Shown here: positions 18,359-26,320 of the stretch, piece by piece
Position numbering within the stretch: the stretch's first letter is position 1
Layout of the letters: every line of letters begins with the position of its first letter
Assembly: GCF_013393365.1 (NCBI RefSeq)
Contig: NZ_AP022321.1
Span: forward strand, 1,564,501 to 1,628,500
Direction of reading: 5' to 3'
Length of the DNA stretch: 64,000 nt
Source: Veillonella nakazawae
GTDB taxonomy: Bacteria > Bacillota > Negativicutes > Veillonellales > Veillonellaceae
Position numbers and translations under genes: made by a program
Notes under the pieces: model-generated
The model's database searches: none
What the model was told of the DNA's origin: nothing
The model's input: the letters and a program-made list of their open reading frames with translations, nothing else

Positions 18359-19150
18359 TTATTTTTGACCAAATTTAGGGCGACGACGTTCTGTGAAAGC
18401 TCGTACACCTTCCTTAAAATCTTCAGAAAGACCTAAGGAGCATTGATTTTCTACTTCAAACTTCTTGTACTCTTCCCAGCCAGATAAGAAGCTATTCCAC
18501 ATCATTTCTTTCATAACGCGGTAGGATTGCGCTGGACCTTTTGCTAATTTCTCAACAAGACGTCTTGTAGCCGTTTCTAGATCTTCTAATTCACAAACTT
18601 TATATACAAAGCCAAGTTCTTTACCTTTTTCAGCAGAAACAGCTTCACCAGTCATAACGATATGCATAGCACGGTTCATACCAATGGAACGAGTCAACAA
18701 GAACAAACCACCTGCATCTGGAGCAAGACCTACGTTTACGAAAGCTTGGATAAAGCGTACATTGTTAGCCGCTACAACAAAGTCTGCAGCTAACGCCATG
18801 TTGAACGCCGCACCTGCTGCAGCACCTTGAAGGCTCATGATAACAGGTTTAGGTAAGCGTTTCATAGCCATAGAAATTTGAGCTACTAGTTCAACAATTT
18901 CAAATAAAGACTCTGTATCACCATCATTTACAGCCCGTTCCATTTCTGTTAAATCGCCACCAGCAGAGAATACCTTGCCTTCAGCATTGATGAGCAATGC
19001 ACGAACACTTTCATCGTTGTGAGCTTTATCTAAAACCTCAAGGATCTCCTTGCACATCTCGATATTAAAACCATTCGCCACTGTAGGACGATTAAATGTC
19101 AACGTACCAATGCCGTTGTCCACTACGTATTGAATTGTATTATAAATCAT
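18359..19150 (-). CDS. Enoyl-CoA hydratase/isomerase family protein, PaaG-like
   Basis: A 263-residue crotonase-fold protein. Oxyanion-hole segments are FSAGGDL and SLQGAAAGAAFN. The two catalytic Glu residues of classical enoyl-CoA hydratase appear to be replaced: the 'PE' position reads FIQAF and the second reads AMHIVMTG. Instead GLAPDAGG supplies an Asp in the place used by PaaG and related isomerases. I therefore expect a double-bond isomerase or similar CoA-thioester reaction rather than hydration. It is a single-gene unit with a good promoter. The substrate is unknown. Confidence 0.85.
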   Translation of the reverse strand: MIYNTIQYVVDNGIGTLTFNRPTVANGFNIEMCKEILEVLDKAHNDESVRALLINAEGKVFSAGGDLTEMERAVNDGDTESLFEIVELVAQISMAMKRLPKPVIMSLQGAAAGAAFNMALAADFVVAANNVRFIQAFVNVGLAPDAGGLFLLTRSIGMNRAMHIVMTGEAVSAEKGKELGFVYKVCELEDLETATRRLVEKLAKGPAQSYRVMKEMMWNSFLSGWEEYKKFEVENQCSLGLSEDFKEGVRAFTERRRPKFGQK

Positions 19151-19205
19151 ATGAGTTCTCCTATATGAAAATCTATTTTCGAAAAAATTCGATTATTATA
19201 TATCT

Positions 19206-19234
19206 ATTATAGGAGAATTAAATGTCCCTGTAAA
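19206..19234 (-). promoter_or_regulatory. Promoter of the crotonase-family gene
   Basis: TTTACA and TATAAT separated by 17 nt on the minus strand, about 50 nt before the start codon. Confidence 0.7.
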
Positions 19235-19329
19235 TGATAGAATTATATAACCCAATAAATTCAAAACAATACGGTAATCGTATACGCCATAAACTAAAAA
19301 AAGACCAAAGCTATAAACAGTCTATAATG

Positions 19330-19362
19330 CAAAAACACCTGCAGACATTGTCTGCAGGTGTA
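19330..19362 (-). terminator. Rho-independent terminator of rplM-rpsI
   Basis: An 11-bp stem (ACACCTGCAGA / TCTGCAGGTGT), five-base loop, then TTTTGC on the minus strand, 20 nt after the rpsI stop. Confidence 0.9.
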
Positions 19363-19381
19363 ATAACCTGTATTCCAAATA

Positions 19382-19774
19382 TTAACGTTTGGAGAATTGG
19401 CTTGCTTTACGAGCTTTCTTAAGACCGTATTTTTTACGTTCTTTCATACGTGGGTCACGAGTCAAGAAGCCAGCTTTTTTCAAAGATTGACGAAGTTCGC
19501 CATCTACGTCCAATAACGCACGGGAGATACCGTGACGAATTGCACCAGCTTGACCGGAAGGACCGCCACCAGCTACAGTTGCGATTACATCGTATTGTTC
19601 AACTGTGTTAGTCAAGTTCAAAGGTTGTTTTACGATCAATTCCAAAGTTTGGCGACCGAAATATTCATTAAGTTCACGTTTGTTAACAGTGATTTTACCT
19701 GTGCCCGGTACCAGACGAACTCTAGCAACGGAAGATTTTCTACGACCAGTGCCGTAATATTGTGCTACTGCCAT
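19382..19774 (-). CDS. rpsI: 30S ribosomal protein S9
   Basis: A 130-residue small-subunit protein whose C-terminal tail reaches the P-site tRNA. The N-terminus [16 protein letters not shown] and the C-terminal [11 protein letters not shown] (ending in the invariant basic tail that contacts tRNA) identify it. [15 protein letters not shown] is also diagnostic. It lies 20 nt downstream of rplM and shares its transcript, the near-universal order. Confidence 0.98.
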   Translation of the reverse strand: MAVAQYYGTGRRKSSVARVRLVPGTGKITVNKRELNEYFGRQTLELIVKQPLNLTNTVEQYDVIATVAGGGPSGQAGAIRHGISRALLDVDGELRQSLKKAGFLTRDPRMKERKKYGLKKARKASQFSKR

Positions 19775-19794
19775 TATATGTTCCTCCCTCTAGA

Positions 19795-20235
19795 TTATCG
19801 TACGGAAATTTCTAATACTTCTGGTTTTTGAGCTGCATGTGGATGCTCAGGACCAGCGTATACGTTTAATTTACGGTATTGTTGTGCACCCAATTTATTT
19901 TTTGGAAGCATACCACGAACTGCCATTTCAACAACACGTTCAGGTTGTTTTTCAAGCATCATGGACAATTTAGTGAAACGGGAACCACCTGGGTAACCAG
20001 AGTGACGGAAGTATTCCTTTTGTTCCAATTTTTTACCAGTTACGCGAATTTTTTCTGCGTTTACAACGATCACATGGTCACCAGTGTCTACGTGTGGTGT
20101 GAAAGTTGGTTTATTTTTGCCCCGAAGAACTTTTGCAACTTCGGCAGCAAGGCGTCCTAAAGTTTTACCTTCAGCGTCAACAACATACCATTTCCGTTCG
20201 ATTGTGTTCGGATTGGCCATAAATGTAGTTTTCAT
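19795..20235 (-). CDS. rplM: 50S ribosomal protein L13
   Basis: A 146-residue early-assembling large-subunit protein. [32 protein letters not shown] and MLPKNKLG are family motifs. The ATG at 20235 has AGGAGG nine bases upstream. A second in-frame ATG five codons later would remove MKTTF, which L13 proteins usually keep. It starts an operon with rpsI behind a near-consensus promoter and a structured leader. Confidence 0.98.
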   Translation of the reverse strand: MKTTFMANPNTIERKWYVVDAEGKTLGRLAAEVAKVLRGKNKPTFTPHVDTGDHVIVVNAEKIRVTGKKLEQKEYFRHSGYPGGSRFTKLSMMLEKQPERVVEMAVRGMLPKNKLGAQQYRKLNVYAGPEHPHAAQKPEVLEISVR

Positions 20236-20275
20236 GCTGCATATCCTCCTAATAACGTCATAATTCTACCAAAAT

Positions 20276-20321
20276 CAGCTTGTCCTTTGCTTCCGGGGCT
20301 AATGGAAACACGACTAAAGCT
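20276..20321 (-). ncRNA. Structured 5' leader of rplM, L13-leader-like
   Basis: The minus strand can fold as AGCTT...AAGCT closing a three-part helix: GTC/GAC, then GTTTCC/GGAAGC, with loop ATTAGCCCC. It starts at about the predicted transcription start and ends about 40 nt before the ribosome binding site. L13 operons of Firmicutes carry autoregulatory leaders in this place; I cannot confirm the Rfam motif by eye. Confidence 0.45.
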
Positions 20322-20331
20322 TACTCAAAAT

Positions 20332-20360
20332 AGTATACAGATTTTGGTGTCCTATGTCAA
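20332..20360 (-). promoter_or_regulatory. Promoter of rplM-rpsI
   Basis: TTGACA and TATACT with 17 nt between them on the minus strand. It is one of the strongest promoters in the window. Confidence 0.85.
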
Positions 20361-20404
20361 TTGTTTTTTACACTGCTATAGCCCTTTAACAGTGACATGT
20401 CATA

Positions 20405-20436
20405 AAGAAAAAACCACCCAATTCTGAGTGGTTTTC
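20405..20436 (-). terminator. Rho-independent terminator of rpsD
   Basis: A 10-bp stem (AAACCACTCA / TGGGTGGTTT, one G-U pair) with loop GAAT, followed by TTTCTTTAT on the minus strand, 15 nt after the rpsD stop. Confidence 0.88.
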
Positions 20437-20450
20437 CCATAAGCGCCAAA

Positions 20451-21038
20451 TTATTTGGAGTACAATTCGACGATAAGTGTTTCGTTAACTTCGATAGGAA
20501 GTTCTTCACGTTGAGGAAGACGAGTGAATGTAGCTTTGAAGCCTTCCAAGTCTTTTTCAATGTAAGGAAGTTCGAAAGAACGAAGTTCTTGGAAGTTAGT
20601 TTTGAACATTTCGTTGTCGCGGGAAACTTCACGAAGTTCAATAACGTCACCTGGTTTACAGGAGTAGGATGGAATGTCTACACGACGACCATTTACCAAG
20701 ATGTGGCCATGGTTTACCATTTGACGAGCTTGACGAATGGAGTTACCGAAGCCGATGCGATATACAAGGTTATCAAGACGTTGTTCCAAAAGGATCAACA
20801 TGTTTTCACCTGTAACACCTTGCATTTTTTTCGCTTTATCATAATAGCGTACGAACTGGCGTTCTAGCAAGTTGTAGTAAGCTTTAACTTTTTGTTTTTC
20901 TAATAATTGTGTGCCATACTCAGACATTTTTTTCTGACGTTGGTCTTTTTTGACGCGATTCAAGGCTTTTGCGTGACCGAATACGTTCACACCAAAGCGA
21001 CGACAAAGTTTGAATCGAGCCTCTCTTCTCGTTGCCAT
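20451..21038 (-). CDS. rpsD: 30S ribosomal protein S4
   Basis: A 195-residue primary 16S rRNA-binding protein that nucleates 30S assembly. The S4 domain is visible as [35 protein letters not shown], followed by [12 protein letters not shown]. The protein lacks the N-terminal Cys4 zinc knuckle (residue 1-30 region reads [16 protein letters not shown]). It stands alone with its own promoter and terminator, unlike E. coli, where it is in the alpha operon. Confidence 0.97.
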   Translation of the reverse strand: MATRREARFKLCRRFGVNVFGHAKALNRVKKDQRQKKMSEYGTQLLEKQKVKAYYNLLERQFVRYYDKAKKMQGVTGENMLILLEQRLDNLVYRIGFGNSIRQARQMVNHGHILVNGRRVDIPSYSCKPGDVIELREVSRDNEMFKTNFQELRSFELPYIEKDLEGFKATFTRLPQREELPIEVNETLIVELYSK

Positions 21039-21097
21039 GTGATTATCACCTCATAGTTGAATAAAAAACTTGTACCGACACATAATGGTACCCATGT

Positions 21098-21126
21098 ATA
21101 ATATCATTTTCATTTACTTATGTCAA
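21098..21126 (-). promoter_or_regulatory. Promoter of rpsD
   Basis: TTGACA and TATTAT with 17 nt between them on the minus strand. The roughly 53-nt leader has a small GTACC/GGTAC hairpin. The 209 nt between here and the LysR gene are AT-rich with nothing else that I can support. Confidence 0.85.
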
Positions 21127-21335
21127 TTAATGATAATTGTGAAAGTTATTGAAATAAGTGCATAATCACAATTTTTAATTAATCTTTTTTATGATAATAG
21201 TACACGCTATATCGATTGTGCATGCTTCATCATATTTTATAGATTTAGATGAAAAAACAATTATAGTATGCTACAATATGAATAAGTAAAGTAATAGTTA
21301 TCATTGGATTCTTATTACAAAATTGGGGGAATAAC

Positions 21336-22235
21336 ATGAAAGAGTTACCTACAATGCAAGAGCTACAAAGTTTTATTACCTATAATAAAACAGGAAGCTT
21401 TACATTAGCAGCACAATCTATGAATATTACACAATCAGCTTTCAGCGCTCAAATGAAAAAATTAGAGCGTTTAGTTGGTGTGAAATTAATCTCCCGTTCT
21501 ACAAGAGGTAGCCGTTTAACGCCAGAAGGCGAATTATTCTTACCAGAAGCAGAACAAGTTCTCGATACATTAGAACGTGCTATTCAATCCATCCGCCTAG
21601 CAAGCAAGGTGGAACGTCCGATTTTGAACATCGGTGTACTGCGTAGTTTGGGTGATATTCGTCTAAATGGTTACGTATCGCACTTCTTCCAAAATCATCC
21701 TGAGTTCTCTGTCAGCATTTATGACATGGAAGAAGAAGAGTTGATGCTCGACTTACGCGAAAATCGTATCGACATTGCCCTCCTCTACTTACCAAATAAC
21801 AAGGATATGTCAGCATATGAATCTACAGCCCTTCGCGAGGACGAATTCGTATACTATGCACCAAACATCATCGATGGTATGGAAGTTGCTAGCTTGAAAG
21901 CGATTCAGCAACAACCTTTGCTCATGTATCCACCTAAATACTTCATGTATCGCACATTGAAAAACTACGTAGGCAATGGTCAACAAAATCTACACATTAG
22001 AGGTAGCCGCTTATCTAATCCATATACAATGATCGACTACTGTCAAAAAAATAAATCAGGCTGCATCGTAGCACGCCAAATTCTAAATTCTTTAAATATC
22101 AATGATGGCTACATACCTTTAGAAAAACCATTTAAACTACAAGTGTGCTTCGCCTTTAAGAAAAACAATTCTAAATCGGAAACAATGCATACCTTCATGG
22201 ATTATGTACACAGCGAATCACCAGCTCGTTTATAA
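21336..22235 (+). CDS. LysR-family transcriptional regulator
   Basis: A 299-residue regulator. Residues 8-67 are the winged helix-turn-helix (LQSFITYNKTGSFTLAAQSMNITQSAFSAQMKKLERL, then LISRSTRGSRLTPEGELF). Residues about 95-295 form the periplasmic-binding-like effector domain. The effector is unknown. LysR genes often control a divergent neighbour; here the divergent gene is rpsD, an unlikely target, so ynfA downstream or a distant gene is more plausible. GGGGGA lies 5 nt upstream of the ATG. Confidence 0.92.
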   Translation: MKELPTMQELQSFITYNKTGSFTLAAQSMNITQSAFSAQMKKLERLVGVKLISRSTRGSRLTPEGELFLPEAEQVLDTLERAIQSIRLASKVERPILNIGVLRSLGDIRLNGYVSHFFQNHPEFSVSIYDMEEEELMLDLRENRIDIALLYLPNNKDMSAYESTALREDEFVYYAPNIIDGMEVASLKAIQQQPLLMYPPKYFMYRTLKNYVGNGQQNLHIRGSRLSNPYTMIDYCQKNKSGCIVARQILNSLNINDGYIPLEKPFKLQVCFAFKKNNSKSETMHTFMDYVHSESPARL

Positions 22236-22244
22236 GAACGAAAC

Positions 22245-22278
22245 AAAACCCGTACACATATACGTGTACGGGTTTTTA
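22245..22278 (+). terminator. Rho-independent terminator of the LysR gene
   Basis: A 12-bp stem (AAACCCGTACAC / GTGTACGGGTTT) with a six-base loop, followed by TT and an AT-rich tail on the plus strand, 10 nt after the stop. Confidence 0.9.
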
Positions 22279-22393
22279 ATTTTATTATATCCTCAATTAA
22301 TATCTATATTTAACATTTGTACCTTTTAATATCTTTGTCTTTTAACATTCTTTTCTTTACCACTAGTAACGATTCATCTTGGTCATTAAATAA

Positions 22394-22422
22394 TTGCTCT
22401 CTACTGTAACAAGTTGTACAAT
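22394..22422 (+). promoter_or_regulatory. Promoter of ynfA
   Basis: TTGCTC and TACAAT separated by 17 nt on the plus strand, about 35 nt before the start codon. Confidence 0.65.
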
Positions 22423-22457
22423 AGAGAATAGATTTCAATTAATACTGTGAGGTTATT

Positions 22458-22781
22458 ATGCTCTTATCTATTTTCTTCTTTATATTAGCCGGTTTAGCCG
22501 AAATCGGTGGCGGCTATTTAGTATGGCTCTATATGCGCGACGATAAAAGCCCTGTATATTTACTGGCTGGTGCCATCATCTTATTTTTATATGGCCTTAT
22601 CCCTACCTTCCAACCAGAAGCAAGCTTCGGTAAGGTTTATGCAGCCTACGGCGGCGTATTTATTGCCCTTTCCATCCTATGGGGCTGGCTCGTTGATGGT
22701 TTACGACCAGACACATATGATATCATCGGTGGACTTGTATGTCTTATAGGTGTTTATATCATCATGTACGCGCCGCGGTAA
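22458..22781 (+). CDS. YnfA/UPF0060 family membrane protein
   Basis: A 107-residue protein with four predicted membrane helices and the EIGGGYLVW motif that marks UPF0060/YnfA. It is related to small multidrug resistance transporters, and some members export cationic dyes or drugs, as YnfA of Shigella is reported to do. [18 protein letters not shown] is another family stretch. The gene is a single-gene unit on the plus strand behind the LysR gene. GAGG lies 6 nt before the ATG. The specific substrate is not predictable. Confidence 0.88.
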   Translation: MLLSIFFFILAGLAEIGGGYLVWLYMRDDKSPVYLLAGAIILFLYGLIPTFQPEASFGKVYAAYGGVFIALSILWGWLVDGLRPDTYDIIGGLVCLIGVYIIMYAPR

Positions 22782-22804
22782 TTTAGCTATAAAACTAGAA
22801 TAAT

Positions 22805-22853
22805 AAAAATATCCCCAAAAAGTGTAGCAATTATACTTCTTGGGGATATTTAA
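22805..22853. terminator. Bidirectional terminator between ynfA and the methyltransferase gene
   Basis: An 11- to 12-bp stem (AAATATCCCCAA / TTGGGGATATTT) with an inner hairpin (AAGTGTA / TATACTT). It has A/T runs on both sides and stands between two convergent genes, so it may serve both. Confidence 0.85.
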
Positions 22854-22866
22854 TTAGAGTGGAATT

Positions 22867-23574
22867 CTATTTCTTCATTTTAAAGACTATATATTTAGGA
22901 TAATCCCATGTTCTGGGATACAACTTCATTATATCCTCATTTGGATATATTTCATCAATAGAGATATTTCTAAACCTATGCTTATAAGCAATTTCCATAT
23001 ATACACTAATTGCTCGATGATAATATTTAATCTTATTATCCATACTCAATTGATCTAAAGATATATTAAAGTTTAAATCATACTCTCGAACGTTCAGATA
23101 CCTAAACCCCTTCATTTCTTCCGCTCTAAACAAATGATAAAAACATGGGTGGGGAATACTAAATGAAAATAAGGCATCAGTACCCAATAGTTTATAAACA
23201 TTTGCAAAAAGAGTATCCAAATCTCCAATACTATGAATCGACATATGTGCAAAACAGCCATCAAAATTTAGTTCAGAATCATATGTTAAAATATCACTAT
23301 TAATATATTTTATATTAGAAGCAAAATTATGATTTATAGCAAATGATATAACATCACTGGCTTTATCCAAGGCATATAAAAAACCAAGCTCACTTGATAA
23401 ACTTTTACTAAGATAACCAAGCCCACAACCAATTTCTAAAACTTTATTTAATTTATATTTTGAAAAGTACTGTTTCCAATATGGAAGAAAAAGTTTTTCA
23501 AATGTAATATCTTTATGACATAAAATCTGTGAACTTCTATGGAGAATATCATCACTATAGTTAATCTCTATCAT
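22867..23574 (-). CDS. Class I SAM-dependent methyltransferase (island gene)
   Basis: A 235-residue protein. Motif I is VLEIGCGLGYLSKSL (SAM-binding glycines, about residue 45). FLYALDKASDVISFA fits motif II and FDGCFAHMSIHSIGDL fits the post-II strand. The C-terminal half (YHRAISVYMEIAYKHRF) is not assigned. Its target could be a small molecule, lipid or protein. The gene is clearly more AT-rich than the housekeeping genes around it. Its start overlaps the upstream membrane gene stop by 14 nt, implying coupling. Substrate is unknown. Confidence 0.8.
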   Translation of the reverse strand: MIEINYSDDILHRSSQILCHKDITFEKLFLPYWKQYFSKYKLNKVLEIGCGLGYLSKSLSSELGFLYALDKASDVISFAINHNFASNIKYINSDILTYDSELNFDGCFAHMSIHSIGDLDTLFANVYKLLGTDALFSFSIPHPCFYHLFRAEEMKGFRYLNVREYDLNFNISLDQLSMDNKIKYYHRAISVYMEIAYKHRFRNISIDEIYPNEDIMKLYPRTWDYPKYIVFKMKK

Positions 23575-24190
23575 CCCCTTCTAATAAATATAAAATATCT
23601 TTTGCCAAAGCAATCATATATGGATGATCACTATTATTAAAGATATATATTTCGTGTTCTTTATTCGTTCCTGTAGAAATAGCTAATTGCTCCGCACCAG
23701 CGCGTCCTCTATTAATTATAGTAAACCTAGCATTAGGTTTATAAGTATCTGAATTATAATTCTTTACATTCATTCCTAGATTTTTAAACTTACTACCATT
23801 TACCTTTTTACCAACCCAGATATCAACTGTTTTAGATTTTTTAACTAATCTTTTAATTTCTTTCTGCACATCAACAGAAGACTCAATCCAAGATGCATCA
23901 TGTGAAACAATTTCAACAGTCGATGCTCGATCAAAAAACTCTAATATATATTTATTAATTGCAGCTTCACCGTTAAGTACTTTAGCTTCTACAGAAATTC
24001 TTCTCCTATCAGATATAATTTCTATAATTTTTTTTATAACCGGAGTTAAAGTTCCAAAAAAAGCTTCTGAAAAAAATGGAATTATATAAGAATAGCCCCA
24101 AACAAGAACTATAATTTCTAAAAGTAATACTAAAACAATAAAGTATTCAAGTCTTGATATATTATTCAAATGATATTTTATGCGATACAT
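23561..24190 (-). CDS. Membrane-anchored protein of unknown function (PLD-like fold possible)
   Basis: A 209-residue protein that I do not recognise. Residues 14-45 form a strong membrane span or two short spans, and the rest appears cytosolic. The order of strands in STVEIVSHDASW, KTVDIWVG, RFTIINRG, EIYIFNNSD resembles phospholipase D-like folds, but no HKD motif is visible, so the resemblance is an inference. It is AT-rich, has no strong ribosome binding site or clear -35 box, and is coupled to the methyltransferase. It sits directly downstream of the tRNA array terminator, a common insertion site. Confidence 0.7.
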   Translation of the reverse strand: MYRIKYHLNNISRLEYFIVLVLLLEIIVLVWGYSYIIPFFSEAFFGTLTPVIKKIIEIISDRRRISVEAKVLNGEAAINKYILEFFDRASTVEIVSHDASWIESSVDVQKEIKRLVKKSKTVDIWVGKKVNGSKFKNLGMNVKNYNSDTYKPNARFTIINRGRAGAEQLAISTGTNKEHEIYIFNNSDHPYMIALAKDILYLLEGDDRD

Positions 24191-24262
24191 CTAATTAATC
24201 TCACAATTAAACAAAACTACAATATATTACATTATTATATCAAAATCATATAAAAATCACAT

Positions 24263-24293
24263 CAAAAAAAGAGATCATCAAAGATGATCTCTT
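24263..24293 (-). terminator. Rho-independent terminator of the tRNA operon
   Basis: An 11-bp stem (AAGAGATCATC / GATGATCTCTT) with a three-base loop, followed by a run of T on the minus strand, 5 nt after the last tRNA. Confidence 0.92.
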
Positions 24294-24297
24294 AATA

Positions 24298-24373
<76 letters not shown>

Positions 24374-24376
24374 ATG

Positions 24377-24451
24377 TGGTGACCCGTCCGGGAATCGAAC
24401 CCGGGATACCGCCGTGAAAGGGCGGTGTCTTAACCGCTTGACCAACGGGCC
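24377..24451 (-). tRNA. tRNA-Glu (UUC), copy 1
   Basis: The 5' end GGCCCGT faces ACGGGTC (one G-U pair), with encoded CCA. Anticodon loop CTTTCAC gives UUC. It is identical to the copy at 24703-24777. Confidence 0.97.
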
Positions 24452-24460
24452 ATATGAAAT

Positions 24461-24536
24461 TGGCTCCTCGAGTAGGACTCGAACCTACGACCGATCGGTT
24501 AACAGCCGATTGCTCTACCAACTGAGCTATCGAGGA
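24461..24536 (-). tRNA. tRNA-Asn (GUU), copy 1
   Basis: Acceptor TCCTCGA / TCGAGGA, discriminator G, encoded CCA. Anticodon loop CTGTTAA gives GUU. It is identical to the copy at 24863-24938. Confidence 0.97.
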
Positions 24537-24543
24537 ATATTAA

Positions 24544-24618
24544 TGGAGCGGGAAACGAGATTCGAACTCGCGACCCCCGCCTTGGCAAGGCGGTGCTCTA
24601 CCGCTGAGCTATTCCCGC
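24544..24618 (-). tRNA. tRNA-Gly (GCC), copy 1
   Basis: Acceptor GCGGGAA with TTCCCGC, encoded CCA. Anticodon loop TTGCCAA gives GCC. It is identical to the copy at 24944-25018. Confidence 0.97.
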
Positions 24619-24621
24619 ATG

Positions 24622-24697
<76 letters not shown>

Positions 24698-24702
24698 ATA
24701 TG

Positions 24703-24777
24703 TGGTGACCCGTCCGGGAATCGAACCCGGGATACCGCCGTGAAAGGGCGGTGTCTTAACCGCTTGACCAACGGGCC
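24703..24777 (-). tRNA. tRNA-Glu (UUC), copy 2
   Basis: Same sequence as the tRNA at 24377-24451. It stands between tRNA-Lys and tRNA-Val in transcription order. Confidence 0.97.
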
Positions 24778-24781
24778 AGAA

Positions 24782-24857
24782 TGGTGACTCACCCGCGACT
24801 CGAACGCGGGACACCCTGATTAAAAGTCAGGTGCTCTGCCAACTGAGCTAGTGAGTC
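24782..24857 (-). tRNA. tRNA-Lys (UUU)
   Basis: Acceptor GACTCAC / GTGAGTC, discriminator A, encoded CCA. Anticodon loop CTTTTAA gives UUU. This is the only tRNA of the array present once; the second block lacks it. Confidence 0.97.
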
Positions 24858-24862
24858 ATAAA

Positions 24863-24938
24863 TGGCTCCTCGAGTAGGACTCGAACCTACGACCGATCGG
24901 TTAACAGCCGATTGCTCTACCAACTGAGCTATCGAGGA
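24863..24938 (-). tRNA. tRNA-Asn (GUU), copy 2
   Basis: Same sequence as the tRNA at 24461-24536, encoded CCA. It follows tRNA-Gly in transcription order. Confidence 0.97.
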
Positions 24939-24943
24939 ATGTA

Positions 24944-25018
24944 TGGAGCGGGAAACGAGATTCGAACTCGCGACCCCCGCCTTGGCAAGGCGGTGCTCTA
25001 CCGCTGAGCTATTCCCGC
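24944..25018 (-). tRNA. tRNA-Gly (GCC), copy 2
   Basis: Same sequence as the tRNA at 24544-24618. It is the first tRNA of the transcript, close behind the promoter. Confidence 0.97.
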
Positions 25019-25036
25019 ATACAGAACCGATAATTA

Positions 25037-25065
25037 ATATAACATAATCATCAATCTGTCGTCAA
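25037..25065 (-). promoter_or_regulatory. Promoter of the tRNA operon
   Basis: TTGACG and TTATAT separated by 17 nt on the minus strand. The -10 box ends 18 nt before the first tRNA. Sequence between here and the next terminator (25066-25177) shows nothing else. Confidence 0.75.
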
Positions 25066-25177
25066 GAAGAATTTAAGTCTGTCCTGACTGCCCTATAATA
25101 ATATCAATTTACACATATAGTGTCAATGGTTTTTCCATGAAATTCTCAGTTAATTTCGGATAATTGAGCATAAAACA

Positions 25178-25211
25178 TATAAAAAGAGGGATTTAATACG
25201 CCCTCTTTTAT
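25178..25211 (-). terminator. Rho-independent terminator of the CobT-like gene pair
   Basis: A 9-bp stem (AAAAGAGGG / CCCTCTTTT) around a 10-base loop, followed by TATATG on the minus strand, 6 nt after the stop of the downstream gene. Confidence 0.85.
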
Positions 25212-25216
25212 ATAGA

Positions 25217-26320
25217 TTACTCTTTATTCTTTTGTCTACCTTTACCGGCACCATCTTCAGCCGCTTTAACCTCAGCTTCAACGAAGGTTTTCATATCATT
25301 TAACATATGCATAGATGCATCGATAATAGATAACCCCATTGTGGAACCCAATGCTTCATCAATTTGTAAATTGTAGTGCAAGCATGGTTTTACACCTAAA
25401 AATCGACATTGTTCCTTATGAATTGGTTCCTCATAGGCGGCGGATGGGAATACATAGTCCTTAACTAATGGCTCAATAGTAACTGCAGCCAATACAGCTG
25501 CGCCTGTTACGGCATTATCAAATACTACTGCCATACGGTGACTTGCGGCACCTAAGATAAAACCTGTTAAGAATACAATATCTAAGCCTCCTGCAATATG
25601 AAGTAAATGCAATATCGCATCACGGCGCTCGCTTTCACTTATAGCAGACCAATCATCAACAGTGATATTAAAACGATCTACAAAGGAATGAATATGAGCA
25701 GCCCGTTGTTCTACCGTAGGTCCACATTCGGTATGAACGAGAATATCGTCATAGGCACAGCCCGTAATTGTAGCCGTCGTTACGAGGGAGTCAAGGAATG
25801 CCCTTTCCCCTACGTTACCAATCGCCACCACTTGTAATCCATCAGCATGTAATTTATCAGCATAGGTAAAGCCAAGCTCTAGAGCTCGCTCAAGCTCATC
25901 TCGAGAAATAACAGGTTCTACCCCAAAGAAATGAGATCCTTTACGAATGACTTGTTGATCAATATATTCTAGATTACTAGTATCTTGCTCAAGACCTACA
26001 TTTACAACATGTACGTCTGCATTTAACTTAAATGCCGCCCCCTGCGTAGCCGTTCTACCTTCATTGAAACGCTTAATAGCCTCATAACTTTCACTACCAT
26101 GCTGACTATTTTGAGGACCATCTACCAAGTGGTCCGACGCCACCACAAGTACGCCATATCGCAAATGATTTGGTTGTGGATCTGCCAGAATGCCTGCAAA
26201 ACGCTCAGCTATTAACTCTAATGTTGCAAGGCTATAAATAGGTTTTGTTAAATTATCGATACGTAATCGGCATGCTTCCATGGATGGTGCATGTAATGGT
26301 TCAATTGTAAAAGTTCTCAT
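25217..26320 (-). CDS. CobT-like phosphoribosyltransferase, second subunit (ArsB-like)
   Basis: A 367-residue relative of nicotinate-nucleotide:dimethylbenzimidazole phosphoribosyltransferase. Corresponding segments include LVVASDHLVD, VVAIGNVGE, GGLDIVFLTGFILGAASHRMAVVFDNAVTGAAVLAA and GLSIIDASMHML. The C-terminal catalytic region reads IDEALGSTMG in place of the usual LGEGTGA-like motif, so it is unlikely to be an orthodox CobT alone. Its ATG overlaps the upstream CobT-like stop by four bases, implying coupled synthesis. In Sporomusa ovata two such proteins form the ArsAB heterodimer that activates phenolic lower ligands. This is not the arsenite pump arsB. A Lys/Glu-rich tail ends the protein. 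Confidence 0.8.
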   Translation of the reverse strand: MRTFTIEPLHAPSMEACRLRIDNLTKPIYSLATLELIAERFAGILADPQPNHLRYGVLVVASDHLVDGPQNSQHGSESYEAIKRFNEGRTATQGAAFKLNADVHVVNVGLEQDTSNLEYIDQQVIRKGSHFFGVEPVISRDELERALELGFTYADKLHADGLQVVAIGNVGERAFLDSLVTTATITGCAYDDILVHTECGPTVEQRAAHIHSFVDRFNITVDDWSAISESERRDAILHLLHIAGGLDIVFLTGFILGAASHRMAVVFDNAVTGAAVLAAVTIEPLVKDYVFPSAAYEEPIHKEQCRFLGVKPCLHYNLQIDEALGSTMGLSIIDASMHMLNDMKTFVEAEVKAAEDGAGKGRQKNKE

